Shown: piece by piece, positions 7,478-13,721 of the stretch | How positions within the stretch are numbered: the first letter of the stretch is position 1 | Layout of the letters: each line of letters begins with the position of its first letter | Notes under the pieces: model-generated | The model's database searches: none | Told to the model about the DNA's origin: nothing | What the model saw: the letters and a program-made list of their open reading frames with translations, nothing else | Translations under genes and position numbers: made by a program | NCBI GenBank assembly: GCA_051010055.1 | Contig: JBPCVY010000170.1 | Location: forward strand, 1-13,721 | Length of the DNA: 13,721 nt | DNA from: CAJQND01 sp051010055 | Lineage (GTDB): Bacteria; Pseudomonadota; Alphaproteobacteria; Rhizobiales; CAJQND01 | Reading direction: 5' to 3'

Positions 7478-9447
7478 TAGTCTAACCCCAATGCCGCTTT
7501 GCGATCAGCAACCCAGCGCATGATGATGTGATCGAACGCAAGCGCCATGAGCGATACGTTCATGCCAAGAACGAAATTTTTTCCAAGCTCGTTGCCGGCC
7601 AGCGTCTTCTGCAGTTCTTGCCCCAAATCCTGGGTGCCGATAAACGCAGCGATGATCACCATGAAGAATGCAAACATGATGGCCTGATTGAAGCCCACCG
7701 CCATTGTCGGAAGGGCCAGGGGTATTTGCACGTGCCAGAGCTTCTGCTGACGGGTGGAGCCTGACATGTCGGATGCTTCGATCAGTTCCGGCGACACGCT
7801 CCTCAACCCCTCGATTGTGTAGCGCGTGAGTGGCACCATTGCGAAAATCAAAATTGAGAAGATTACTGCCACATCATTGACGCCAAACAGCATGATGGCC
7901 GGAATGAGATAGATGAAACTCGGAAAAGTTTGCGCCGTGTCACATGCCAAAAGAATGGGCCGCGCCCAGCGCTCGCTGCGGCTGGCAAAAATGGCAAGCG
8001 GAATACCGAATAACGTTGCAAGGACCACAGCGGAGATCACTGTGTAAAGCGTGATCATGGAACGCTCCCACCACCCGGTAAACGCAACAACCAGGAAGAA
8101 GGCGGCCACCGTATAAAAAGAGCGCCGCCCGCCCACATAATAAGCAAGGGCCGAGAAGGCGAGAATAACCGAAGCGGTGGGGAGCCATAGAACAGAGTTG
8201 CGGAATGGTATCAGCACCTTGGTGTTAAGGAACCAGCGCAACCATTCGGTCGTTGAATCGATCCATCCAATGGTCAAGAACGCCTTTATAAGGGTGTCGA
8301 TTTCCTTGCCCATTGAGAAATCCTGGCCCCTGCCAACTTGGAAGAAGTACGGCACCAGGTTTGCCAAGATCACGAACCCCGCAAAAATCCCGATACCCAG
8401 TAGCAGGAAAAAATGGCGTTGCCACCACGGCGTGCCCCTTTCGAAATGCACCGGCTGCTTGACCACCCATGCCTTCGACATCCGATCCAGAGTGATCGCC
8501 AGAAGTACAATGGTGACGCCGATTTCAAACGAGCGGCCAAGCTTGAATGAATTCATCATCGCCAAAAGCTTTGCGCCAAGACCGGGCATACCAATGAAAG
8601 CAGTCAAAACCACCATCGCCAGGCACAGCATGATGACTTGGTTGACCCCGACGAGAATTTCCGTACGTGCCGCCGGCAGATAAACGTGCCACACCATTTG
8701 CCAGCGGGTTGACCCGCTCATCAGGCCGGCCTCAACCACATCGGGTGAGACCTTCCTCAACCCCAGCGTCGTCATGAGAACCATGGGCGGGATAGCGAAT
8801 ATGATTGTGGCAACTGCCGCGGCGGTTGGCCCGACTTTGAAGAAAATTACCGCGGGCAACAGATAGGTGAAAAACGGCAGTGTCTGCAGAACGGAAAGCA
8901 AGGGCCTGATGGCCTTGTCGAAGCCCCGGTATTTCCACGCAACAATGCCGAGCGCGAGGCCCACTGAGACCGCAATCGGGGCAGCAACAACGATAACCGA
9001 CATTGTTTGCATAGCCAGCTTCCACTGGCCTATGAGAGCCGTCCAGACGAACGTGCCGCCAGCAAGAGCTGCAAGGCGCCAGCCGCCCAGCCAATAACCC
9101 AAAACCGCCACACTGCCGGCGATTGCCGACCACGCAATGGGGCCGAGGAACGGCCAGCGGTACTTGCCGTAGAGAAGGTTTGCTGTTGTATCCAGAATAT
9201 ACTCAAGGCCAGATGAAATAGCGCGGGTGACATAAATTAGCTTCAGATCATCCTTGATGAAATCAAACAGCGCCTGAAACCAAACATCCCATGGCAACAG
9301 CACTTCTTCCGGCAGGCGGATGAGCCAATCTGGCAGAAATGGTTTTGCAAGGGCCAAAAGCACGGCAAGCGCAAATATCAACTGGGTCACTCCGGCCCTT
9401 GTGAGCCGGCCATGGGCAATTGGCATTTGGCGGACAAGGGTTGGCAT
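7477..9447 (-). CDS. tmoW: TMAO ABC transporter permease, double-length
   Basis: A 656-residue inner-membrane protein made of two tandem ProW-type permease units, about twice the length of ProW. Each half ends with the cytoplasmic coupling loop contacting the ATPase: VEAGLMSGSTRWQMVWHV (about 238-255) and IEASDMSGSTRQQKLWHV (about 556-573), both followed by NQ-I and AFIG segments (269-287; 587-605). The repeat shows an internal duplication, so one chain can replace a permease dimer. A long N-terminal stretch with PFLPDWLIRLPEEVLLPWDVW (about 36-56) precedes the first unit, and a non-repeated section (about 340-460) links the units. The gene lies between tmoV and tdm, sharing one base with each (TGATG at the start, TAATG at the end). 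Glycine betaine import would be the alternative role; the adjacent tdm argues for TMAO. Confidence 0.88.
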   Translation of the reverse strand: MPTLVRQMPIAHGRLTRAGVTQLIFALAVLLALAKPFLPDWLIRLPEEVLLPWDVWFQALFDFIKDDLKLIYVTRAISSGLEYILDTTANLLYGKYRWPFLGPIAWSAIAGSVAVLGYWLGGWRLAALAGGTFVWTALIGQWKLAMQTMSVIVVAAPIAVSVGLALGIVAWKYRGFDKAIRPLLSVLQTLPFFTYLLPAVIFFKVGPTAAAVATIIFAIPPMVLMTTLGLRKVSPDVVEAGLMSGSTRWQMVWHVYLPAARTEILVGVNQVIMLCLAMVVLTAFIGMPGLGAKLLAMMNSFKLGRSFEIGVTIVLLAITLDRMSKAWVVKQPVHFERGTPWWQRHFFLLLGIGIFAGFVILANLVPYFFQVGRGQDFSMGKEIDTLIKAFLTIGWIDSTTEWLRWFLNTKVLIPFRNSVLWLPTASVILAFSALAYYVGGRRSFYTVAAFFLVVAFTGWWERSMITLYTVISAVVLATLFGIPLAIFASRSERWARPILLACDTAQTFPSFIYLIPAIMLFGVNDVAVIFSILIFAMVPLTRYTIEGLRSVSPELIEASDMSGSTRQQKLWHVQIPLALPTMAVGFNQAIMFAFFMVIIAAFIGTQDLGQELQKTLAGNELGKNFVLGMNVSLMALAFDHIIMRWVADRKAALGLD

Positions 9448-10475
9448 CAGCTTTGTCCCAGCAAGACATTGAGCGCTGATTGCCGGTCAAGTGCGCCTAC
9501 TGTCTCCCCGCTCTTGTCTGCCACCGGAAGCTGATTGCGCGTATCGTTGACGATGATGCGCGCAAGCTCGTAGATGGTTTTATCGGCCTCCACTGGTGCG
9601 CCGGTAACCGCGGTGCCGTTCAGTGGTTGCGCCAAAACCCCGGCATGCACCACGCGGGCCTTGTCAATTTCCTCGGTGAACTTGGCGACATAGTCCGTTG
9701 CCGGGGAAAGTACGATCCTGTCCGGCGTATCGCATTGCTCAATCGCCCCGTCTTTCATAATCGCAATGCGGTCAGCAAGGCGCAAAGCCTCATCAAAATC
9801 GTGGGTGATGAATGCAATTGTTTTCCCCAGCATGCTTTGCAGGCGGAGAAACTCATCCTGCATTTCACGCCTGATGAGCGGGTCGAGGGCTGAAAACGGC
9901 TCATCCAGAAACCAAATGTCCGGTTCAATCGCCAATGAACGCGCGATACCAACCCGTTGCTGCTGCCCACCTGAAAGCTCTCGTGGGAAATAATCTTCAC
10001 GGCCAGAGAGGCCGACAAGCTCTATCACTTCCATCGCCCGGTCACGGCGCTCGTGCCGGTCCTGGCCGCGCATTTCAAGCGGGAACGCTACATTTTCCAG
10101 AACGGTCCGGTGGGGCAAAAGGCCGAAGCTCTGAAACACCATGCCCATCTTGTGACGGCGAAGCTGGATCAGGTCCTTTTCGCTGAGTGCGGCAATGTCT
10201 TGGCCTTCAACTTCAATCGTTCCGCCGGTAATTTCATGAAGGCGTGAAAAACAACGCACAAGGGTTGATTTTCCCGAACCGGAAAGCCCCATGATGACAA
10301 GCATCTCTCCGCGGGACACATCCACTGTTACATCTTTGACACCGGCGATATACCCTTGAGCTTGAATGTCCTCAAAGCTCATCCCATCGGGCATACTTTC
10401 GAGGAATTTCTCGGGCTCCGGCCCGAAAAGTTTCCACACCTTCTTACAAGAAATTACGGTTTCGGATCCTGGCAT
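9447..10475 (-). CDS. tmoV: TMAO ABC transporter ATP-binding protein
   Basis: A 342-residue ProV-like ATPase energising TMAO import. Walker A GLSGSGKST (63-71), Q-loop FQSFGLLPHRTVLENVAFP (Q115), signature LSGGQQQRVGIARS (167-180), Walker B IWFLDEP (187-193, E192 catalytic) and switch histidine THDFDEA (H225) are all intact. The N-terminal extension with VWKLFGPEPEKFLE is typical of the ProV/quaternary-amine group. After residue 262 a tail (to 342) contains one CBS-like segment (VNDTRNQLPVADKSGETVGALDRQSALNVLLG), shorter than the paired CBS module of ProV/OpuAA. The ATG at 10475 has GGGGAA upstream. Its stop overlaps the tmoW start. An intrinsic terminator separates it from tmoX, so it should be expressed at a lower level. 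Confidence 0.88.
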   Translation of the reverse strand: MPGSETVISCKKVWKLFGPEPEKFLESMPDGMSFEDIQAQGYIAGVKDVTVDVSRGEMLVIMGLSGSGKSTLVRCFSRLHEITGGTIEVEGQDIAALSEKDLIQLRRHKMGMVFQSFGLLPHRTVLENVAFPLEMRGQDRHERRDRAMEVIELVGLSGREDYFPRELSGGQQQRVGIARSLAIEPDIWFLDEPFSALDPLIRREMQDEFLRLQSMLGKTIAFITHDFDEALRLADRIAIMKDGAIEQCDTPDRIVLSPATDYVAKFTEEIDKARVVHAGVLAQPLNGTAVTGAPVEADKTIYELARIIVNDTRNQLPVADKSGETVGALDRQSALNVLLGQS

Positions 10476-10486
10476 ATTCGTTCCCC

Positions 10487-10522
10487 AAAAAAAAGGATCA
10501 TTCCTGAAGTTCAGGAATGATC
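10487..10522 (-). terminator. Intrinsic terminator between tmoX and tmoV
   Basis: On the minus strand two perfectly complementary 13-base arms (10522-10510 and 10508-10496) separated by a single base form a long hairpin, starting GATCATTCCTG and ending CAGGAATGATC. CC and eight consecutive T (10494-10487) follow directly. This is a textbook rho-independent terminator, 27 bases after the tmoX stop and 12 bases before the tmoV start. Partial read-through would give abundant TmoX and less TmoVW-Tdm. Confidence 0.85.
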
Positions 10523-10548
10523 ACTTTCCTGTTCAGAATCCGCAATGG

Positions 10549-11499
10549 CTAACTCTGGGACTCAACCCAAGGCTTCCAAACTTCTTCGTTTGCCTCCAGC
10601 CATTTCGTGGCCGCTTCTTCGGGTTCCATCTCATCAATATCCACCAGCTTGGCCATTTCGGCGATCTGCGCATTGGTGAAGCTGACTTTTGTGAGAACGC
10701 TATATGCGGCCGGCCATTTTTCCTTCATCCCATCCCATGCGGCTTTCTTCAGGTAGCCATTTGCTGGATTGCCGCAATCGTACAAGGCGTTCGGGTTTGG
10801 GCCTACAGCCGGGTCCTTGTCGCAACCTTCAACCCATTTGGGGAATTCGACGAACTCTCCTTTCCAAACCGCTTCAGCAAAGTTTGGCGTCCAGTTGAAA
10901 ACCACAACAGGTTTTTTCTTTTCTTTCGCCGCGGCGATTTCCGCCCACAGAGCAGCGGCAGAACCAGCATTCACAACCACGAAGTTAATGCCCAGGGCAT
11001 CAACCTTTTCCTGGTCGTGCTTCAACCAGTCGACGGGGCCGCCAAGAAAACGTCCCTTTTCACCTGTTTCGGCGGTAGCAAACACCTTGGCGCAATCGTT
11101 AAGAGCCTTCCAGTCCGGGAGGCCCGGGCAGGATTCTTTCGTCCACATCGGGTACCACCAGTCTTCACGGGTAACCGCGTTATGGTCGCCTGCATCGTGC
11201 AACCCGCCCTTTTCAAGCGCGGTGCGGAACGATTTGCCGAAGGCGCCTTCCCAAACTTCAAGTTCGAGATGCACATCACCAAGGCGCACCGATTCATAGA
11301 CAGCCTGGCTGTCAGTGGTGACAAACTCCACGTTTCTGCCCATGGACTTGAAGATTTGTCCCACCACATGGCTCATCACGATTTGACTGGACCAGTTGTG
11401 AATGGGGATGACGATTGGCTCTTCACTATCTTTGGCAAAGGCGCCAGTTGCGCTGGCAAGGGTAATGGCAGCAGCCAGCAGTACGGACTTCAGTTTCAT
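10549..11499 (-). CDS. tmoX: TMAO-binding periplasmic protein of ABC transporter
   Basis: A 316-residue OpuAC-type receptor. MKLKSVLLAAAITLASATGAFA (1-22) is a Sec signal peptide with cleavage expected after AFA. Tryptophan-bearing segments typical of quaternary-amine and TMAO receptors are present: HNWSSQ (34-39), EVWEGAFG (81-88), DWWYPMW (113-119) and FNWTPNF (201-207); such aromatic residues usually box the methylated nitrogen. Cys124/Cys136 and Cys226/Cys242 could form disulfides. The ATG at 11499 was chosen because it begins the signal peptide and has AGGAGG directly upstream; the reading frame stays open for 52 more codons, but these look non-coding. First gene of tmoXVW-tdm. Glycine betaine or choline binding is the alternative; the tdm gene in the same operon makes TMAO more likely. 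Confidence 0.85.
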   Translation of the reverse strand: MKLKSVLLAAAITLASATGAFAKDSEEPIVIPIHNWSSQIVMSHVVGQIFKSMGRNVEFVTTDSQAVYESVRLGDVHLELEVWEGAFGKSFRTALEKGGLHDAGDHNAVTREDWWYPMWTKESCPGLPDWKALNDCAKVFATAETGEKGRFLGGPVDWLKHDQEKVDALGINFVVVNAGSAAALWAEIAAAKEKKKPVVVFNWTPNFAEAVWKGEFVEFPKWVEGCDKDPAVGPNPNALYDCGNPANGYLKKAAWDGMKEKWPAAYSVLTKVSFTNAQIAEMAKLVDIDEMEPEEAATKWLEANEEVWKPWVESQS

Positions 11500-11765
11500 G
11501 CTTCCTCCTAAGACGATCAAATTATTCTCGTTGCGGGCGCGCGCGCTTACGACGGCTTGAGAGAACATTGACAGAAAACTCAATTCCCGCCGAAAACAAA
11601 TTTGATAGGCTTTGCCCAAAGAAATTAGTGGCAAACTCGAAATATTGTGCTTCAATCAATGAGATAACAAGCCTCCAAACCGCAGCATTATCGAAGCATT
11701 TCACATGCTCGTGAAAATTTGGTCGGCGAATCAAAGTAAATCTGGCCGCCAAACGGAGATAGGAT
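11500..11765. promoter_or_regulatory. Divergent tmoX / LysR-regulator control region
   Basis: 266 bases between two divergent starts, where LysR regulators usually bind. Two inverted repeats stand out: TTTCAC-ATGCTC-GTGAAA (11699-11716), about 50 bases upstream of the regulator start, and CTTTG-CC-CAAAG (11610-11621), about 110 bases upstream of tmoX. Neither is a strict T-N11-A box. I could not find a convincing -35/-10 pair for tmoX; a GCGC run (about 11534-11546) lies close to tmoX. The AGGAGG ribosome site of tmoX is at about 11503-11508. Confidence 0.4.
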
Positions 11766-12698
11766 TTGCCGCACGGTCGAAATATCCTTCCGCCACTGGA
11801 CTATCTTTTGGCTTTTGAAGCGGCAGCGCAAACGGGCAGCTTTGTAGGCGCGGCCCGCCGGCTCAATATCAGCGAAACGGCAATCAGCAGGAAAGTGCGC
11901 CTTTTGGAGCAACATTACGCCATTGCGTTGTTTGTGCGCGGGCACCGCTCCATCCGGCTCACCCCACAGGGAAAAAACCTTTTGGGCTCGGTTGAAAAGT
12001 CATTGGAGGTTCTGCGTAATGCATCGCGGGATTTATTCTCCCACCAGCAAAAAAATGCCGTAAGCCTGGCGGCCACAAACTCGGTTTCATCCCTTTGGTT
12101 GATGCCGCGCCTTCGCAAGTTCAATCGCTCAAACAGGCAAATCGAGATCATGCTTGTCTCCTCTGACAGTGATGAGGAGTGCCTGGCCGATACAATGGAC
12201 CTTACAATTTTGCGCGGGGAAGGCGATTGGCCCGGCTATCATTGTTCGCTTTTGTTTGGCGAAACCATATTCCCCGTCTGTTCGCCGGGTTACCTGAAAA
12301 ACAGTCCGAAGGCTTCCCGCCTCGCCGATCTTCCGCGCCTTGATCTTATCGAGGTGGCCTCGGACCATACCGAATGGATGAATTGGCGGAACTGGCTGGC
12401 GCATAATCAAGTTCACGATGCCAGCCTTGAGCGCACCACGCGTTTCAACACCTATCCTCTTGCCATTCAGGCGGCGGTCGATGGGCTGGGCGTTGCCCTC
12501 GGCTGGCGCCATCTTGTCGATCACCTGCTCGATAAAGGGCAATTGGTGCAGCCGCTGGGGGAGGTCTGCGTGCGCACCCAATCAGGCTATTACCTGCTAA
12601 AACCGCAAGATCAGCGCTCGTTCGCCGAACTGGATATTGTTGAAGATTGGCTGTTGAAGGAAAGTGAAGCGCGCCAGAGATACACATCTCAGCACTAA
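11766..12698 (+). CDS. LysR-type transcriptional regulator, GcvA-like, divergent from tmoX
   Basis: 310 residues. The N-terminal winged helix-turn-helix is clear: LDYLLAFEAAAQTGSFVGAA (11-30), RRLNISETAISRKVRLLEQH (31-50), FVRGHRSIRLTPQGKNLL (56-73). The rest is a LysR effector domain with the usual two-lobe pattern, for example LWLMPRLRKFN, the PVCSPGYL strand and GLGVALGWRHLV. The helix set around 'LPPLDYLLAFEAAA' resembles the GcvA subgroup. TTG at 11766 is the start: an in-frame TAG lies at 11760-11762, GGAG lies 7 bases upstream, and the DNA-binding helices begin only 11 residues later, so no later start would keep the domain. By position it is the likely regulator of tmoXVW-tdm, responding to TMAO or a related amine; this is inference from divergent layout only. 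Confidence 0.9.
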   Translation: MPHGRNILPPLDYLLAFEAAAQTGSFVGAARRLNISETAISRKVRLLEQHYAIALFVRGHRSIRLTPQGKNLLGSVEKSLEVLRNASRDLFSHQQKNAVSLAATNSVSSLWLMPRLRKFNRSNRQIEIMLVSSDSDEECLADTMDLTILRGEGDWPGYHCSLLFGETIFPVCSPGYLKNSPKASRLADLPRLDLIEVASDHTEWMNWRNWLAHNQVHDASLERTTRFNTYPLAIQAAVDGLGVALGWRHLVDHLLDKGQLVQPLGEVCVRTQSGYYLLKPQDQRSFAELDIVEDWLLKESEARQRYTSQH

Positions 12699-12720
12699 GT
12701 GAGCCGAAAGCGATGTACCG

Positions 12721-13110
12721 CTAAGCGGCGGCATCTGGCATCAAGAAAACACTGCGCGCCAAATCTGATAGCATCCGTTCCGGCGAATACCATTTTGCCA
12801 GCAAGTTCGAGCTCAACAGGTCTTGGTTTTGCGCCATGAATTCATCGAACGATTTGTGGCCGCCCGTTTGCATACGCTCCGCAATGAGGCTGAGAAAGGC
12901 CAGGGTGATGGTGGTGTTGAACTTCTGCCCAGCGCCCGCCCGCGTGGCAATGGTATTGATGCACTCAGAATATCTGACTGTGGCAGTTAGAAAATCATAC
13001 CGGCGCAGCATCTCGTATGCGACGCCGATATGATCCAGATGGCCAAACGCCGCTGCATCGATGTCGCAACTCTCAAAAGAGAGCACCAATTTCCCGTAAT
13101 CTTTGTTCAT
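12721..13110 (-). CDS. Unrecognised 129-residue cytosolic protein, partner of RHH gene
   Basis: A soluble, mostly helical-looking protein without signal peptide or membrane segment. Notable segments are FGHLDHIGVAYEMLRRYDF (about 22-40), KFNTTITLAFLSLIAERM (about 62-79) and NLLAKWYSPERMLSDLARSVFLMPD (about 102-126). The His/Asp-containing HLDHIGVA and the FNTT-F-L stretch look like conserved family motifs, and I believe I have seen such proteins labelled hypothetical, but I cannot name a function. The gene starts inside the stop of the upstream ribbon-helix-helix gene (ATGA overlap), with AGGA about 5 bases upstream, so the two form one translation unit. It converges on the LysR gene; the 11-base repeat CCGCT-A-AGCGG (12718-12728) spans its stop codon. 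Confidence 0.75.
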   Translation of the reverse strand: MNKDYGKLVLSFESCDIDAAAFGHLDHIGVAYEMLRRYDFLTATVRYSECINTIATRAGAGQKFNTTITLAFLSLIAERMQTGGHKSFDEFMAQNQDLLSSNLLAKWYSPERMLSDLARSVFLMPDAAA

Positions 13111-13364
13111 TTTTCCTGTCCGCTTTCTTTCAGGCCATGGCTGTCGCCCGCGCTCAAATTCAGATCGTAGACATCCTTGAGTTGTTCGATTTTGCTGAGT
13201 GTCCTTTTGGAGAAAGGCGGCTTATTTTCAAAACTGTGCAAGGCCATCCCTTCAATCAAATCGCCAAGAGACATGTCGAGATGCTCCGCCAGCCCTTTCA
13301 GGACCTTGAGCAACCGCTTTTCAATCCGCACACCTGTCTGCACACGCTCAATTGTTCGGTTCAT
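13107..13364 (-). CDS. Small ribbon-helix-helix-like DNA-binding protein
   Basis: 85 residues. The N-terminal half reads RVQTGVRIEKRLLKVLKGLA (8-27) followed by EHLDMSLGDLIEGMALHSFE (28-47): a short beta strand with alternating residues, a helix, a turn with MSLGDLI, and a second helix. This is the ribbon-helix-helix pattern of CopG/Arc-like regulators and antitoxins. The C-terminal half (SKRTLSKIEQLKDVYDLNLS) may bind the product of the overlapping downstream gene. The ATG at 13364 has no ribosome site, which fits the nearly leaderless mRNA predicted from its promoter. Tandem 8-bp repeats overlap that promoter, so autoregulation is likely. An antitoxin-like or regulatory role is inferred; I do not recognise a specific family. 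Confidence 0.7.
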   Translation of the reverse strand: MNRTIERVQTGVRIEKRLLKVLKGLAEHLDMSLGDLIEGMALHSFENKPPFSKRTLSKIEQLKDVYDLNLSAGDSHGLKESGQEK

Positions 13365-13365
13365 T

Positions 13366-13389
13366 TTGTTACTATGGTACCAATGTACC
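13366..13389 (-). repeat. Three tandem 8-bp repeats in the RHH-gene promoter
   Basis: On the minus strand three consecutive octamers read GGTACATT (13389-13382), GGTACCAT (13381-13374) and the weaker AGTAACAA (13373-13366). The first two also form the inverted repeat GGTAC-CAAT-GTACC on the plus strand (13376-13389). Ribbon-helix-helix proteins such as MetJ bind tandem 8-bp boxes, so this is a credible autoregulatory operator. The repeats fill the promoter spacer and -10 region. Confidence 0.5.
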
Positions 13390-13399
13390 TTAGCGTCAA
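13371..13399 (-). promoter_or_regulatory. Sigma70-like promoter of RHH gene, likely leaderless
   Basis: TTGACG (13399-13394) matches the -35 consensus at five positions; after exactly 17 bases comes CATAGT (13376-13371), matching the -10 at four. Only six bases separate the -10 from the ATG at 13364, so transcription should begin at or next to the start codon. This agrees with the lack of a ribosome site. Confidence 0.55.
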
Positions 13400-13592
13400 T
13401 AGAAATGTGACGACTTCCGTTATCACCATACGTGCCAAATTGGTTCGGGATGACGCTTCACGCCAGATTTTTGAGTCGCTCAGCCTAAACGCGGTCCCCG
13501 TGCTCGCACGGGCTGATCTTGATATTTACGGAAAGATTGAATCAAGGCCGCAAGCGCGGCTTGGTGTCTAAAAATATAAGATGGTTCGGAGC

Positions 13593-13721
13593 TTAGTCCT
13601 GAAAGAGGTTGAGTCGGCCTTCCTGGTTAAAGGTATAAGCGGGCCCTTCACTGCTTTTCGAAGTTTCCTCTTCAGCAGAATTTTTAAACTCGGCGGCAGA
13701 CTGGATGAACGTATCGTTCGT
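13593..13721 (-). CDS. C-terminal fragment of an unidentified protein
   Basis: An open frame entering the window from beyond 13721 and ending at TAA (13595-13593). It encodes 42 residues: a Ser/Glu/Lys-rich linker (AAEFKNSAEEETSKSSEGP) followed by AYTFNQEGRLNLFQD as C-terminus. The polar linker plus short aromatic tail is typical of the flexible end of a larger protein. Nothing identifies the family. It lies upstream of the ribbon-helix-helix gene on the same strand, with 228 bases between that hold the promoter and repeats but no other convincing gene. Confidence 0.4.
   Translation of the reverse strand, partial: TNDTFIQSAAEFKNSAEEETSKSSEGPAYTFNQEGRLNLFQD

Noticed and set aside
7477..11499. 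Glycine betaine/proline (ProVWX/OpuA) transporter
   Set aside because: The family is the same, but the double-length permease, the single CBS-like tail of the ATPase and the overlap with tdm fit TmoXVW better. The betaine option is kept as an alternative in the entries.
10366..11511. Long plus-strand open frame (381 codons) antisense to tmoX and the start of tmoV
   Set aside because: It lies opposite well-recognised receptor and ATPase genes, crosses the terminator, and its translation shows no family features; it is a by-product of codon use on the other strand.
13374..13571. Plus-strand frame (65 codons, or 54 from a GTG at 13407) containing SVITIRAKLVRDDASRQIFE
   Set aside because: No ribosome site, it overlaps the promoter and repeats of the minus-strand RHH gene, and I recognise no family. 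A gene remnant is possible but unsupported.

Overview
The window reads as part of an alphaproteobacterial chromosome, most plausibly from a marine or methylamine-using lineage (Roseobacter, Rhizobiales/Hyphomicrobiales or SAR116-like). The basis is a complete trimethylamine N-oxide (TMAO) uptake and demethylation operon, a Tat-dependent TRAP transporter, moderate-to-high GC, and TTG/ATG starts with clear Shine-Dalgarno sites. Genus cannot be fixed from the sequence alone.

Left part (1-862, minus strand): the N-terminal end of a class III aminotransferase leaves the window at base 1. Its short upstream region holds a candidate sigma70 promoter overlapped by a perfect 18-bp palindrome of the TetR/BetI type. 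Upstream of it on the same strand is an unrecognised 190-residue protein with two membrane segments and a periplasmic domain. A 381-bp intergenic region follows.

TRAP operon (1244-5086, plus strand): a Tat-exported DctP-type binding protein, a small permease carrying an unusual N-terminal TM2-like domain plus charged linker, and a DctM-type large permease. The binding protein belongs to the TakP/FcbT1 type and keeps the arginine that normally binds a carboxylate, so an organic acid is the likely substrate. The small and large permease genes are one base apart.

TMAO operon (11499 down to 5105, minus strand): tmoX (periplasmic binding protein), tmoV (ATPase), tmoW (double-length permease), tdm (TMAO demethylase). 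tmoV-tmoW and tmoW-tdm share one base at their junctions. A strong intrinsic terminator sits between tmoX and tmoV and should let the binding protein be made in excess. Together the genes import TMAO and cleave it to dimethylamine and formaldehyde, the latter being captured on tetrahydrofolate by the C-terminal GcvT-like domain of Tdm. No trimethylamine monooxygenase (tmm), dimethylamine monooxygenase or gamma-glutamylmethylamide genes lie in the window, so the later steps must be encoded elsewhere. The operon converges on the TRAP operon with an 18-bp gap.

Right part: a LysR-type regulator is transcribed divergently from tmoX and is the obvious candidate regulator. A two-gene unit on the minus strand follows: a small ribbon-helix-helix-like protein and an unrecognised 129-residue protein overlapping by ATGA. 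It has a good promoter that would give an almost leaderless mRNA and three tandem 8-bp repeats inside the promoter. The window ends in the C-terminal 42 residues of an unidentified minus-strand gene.
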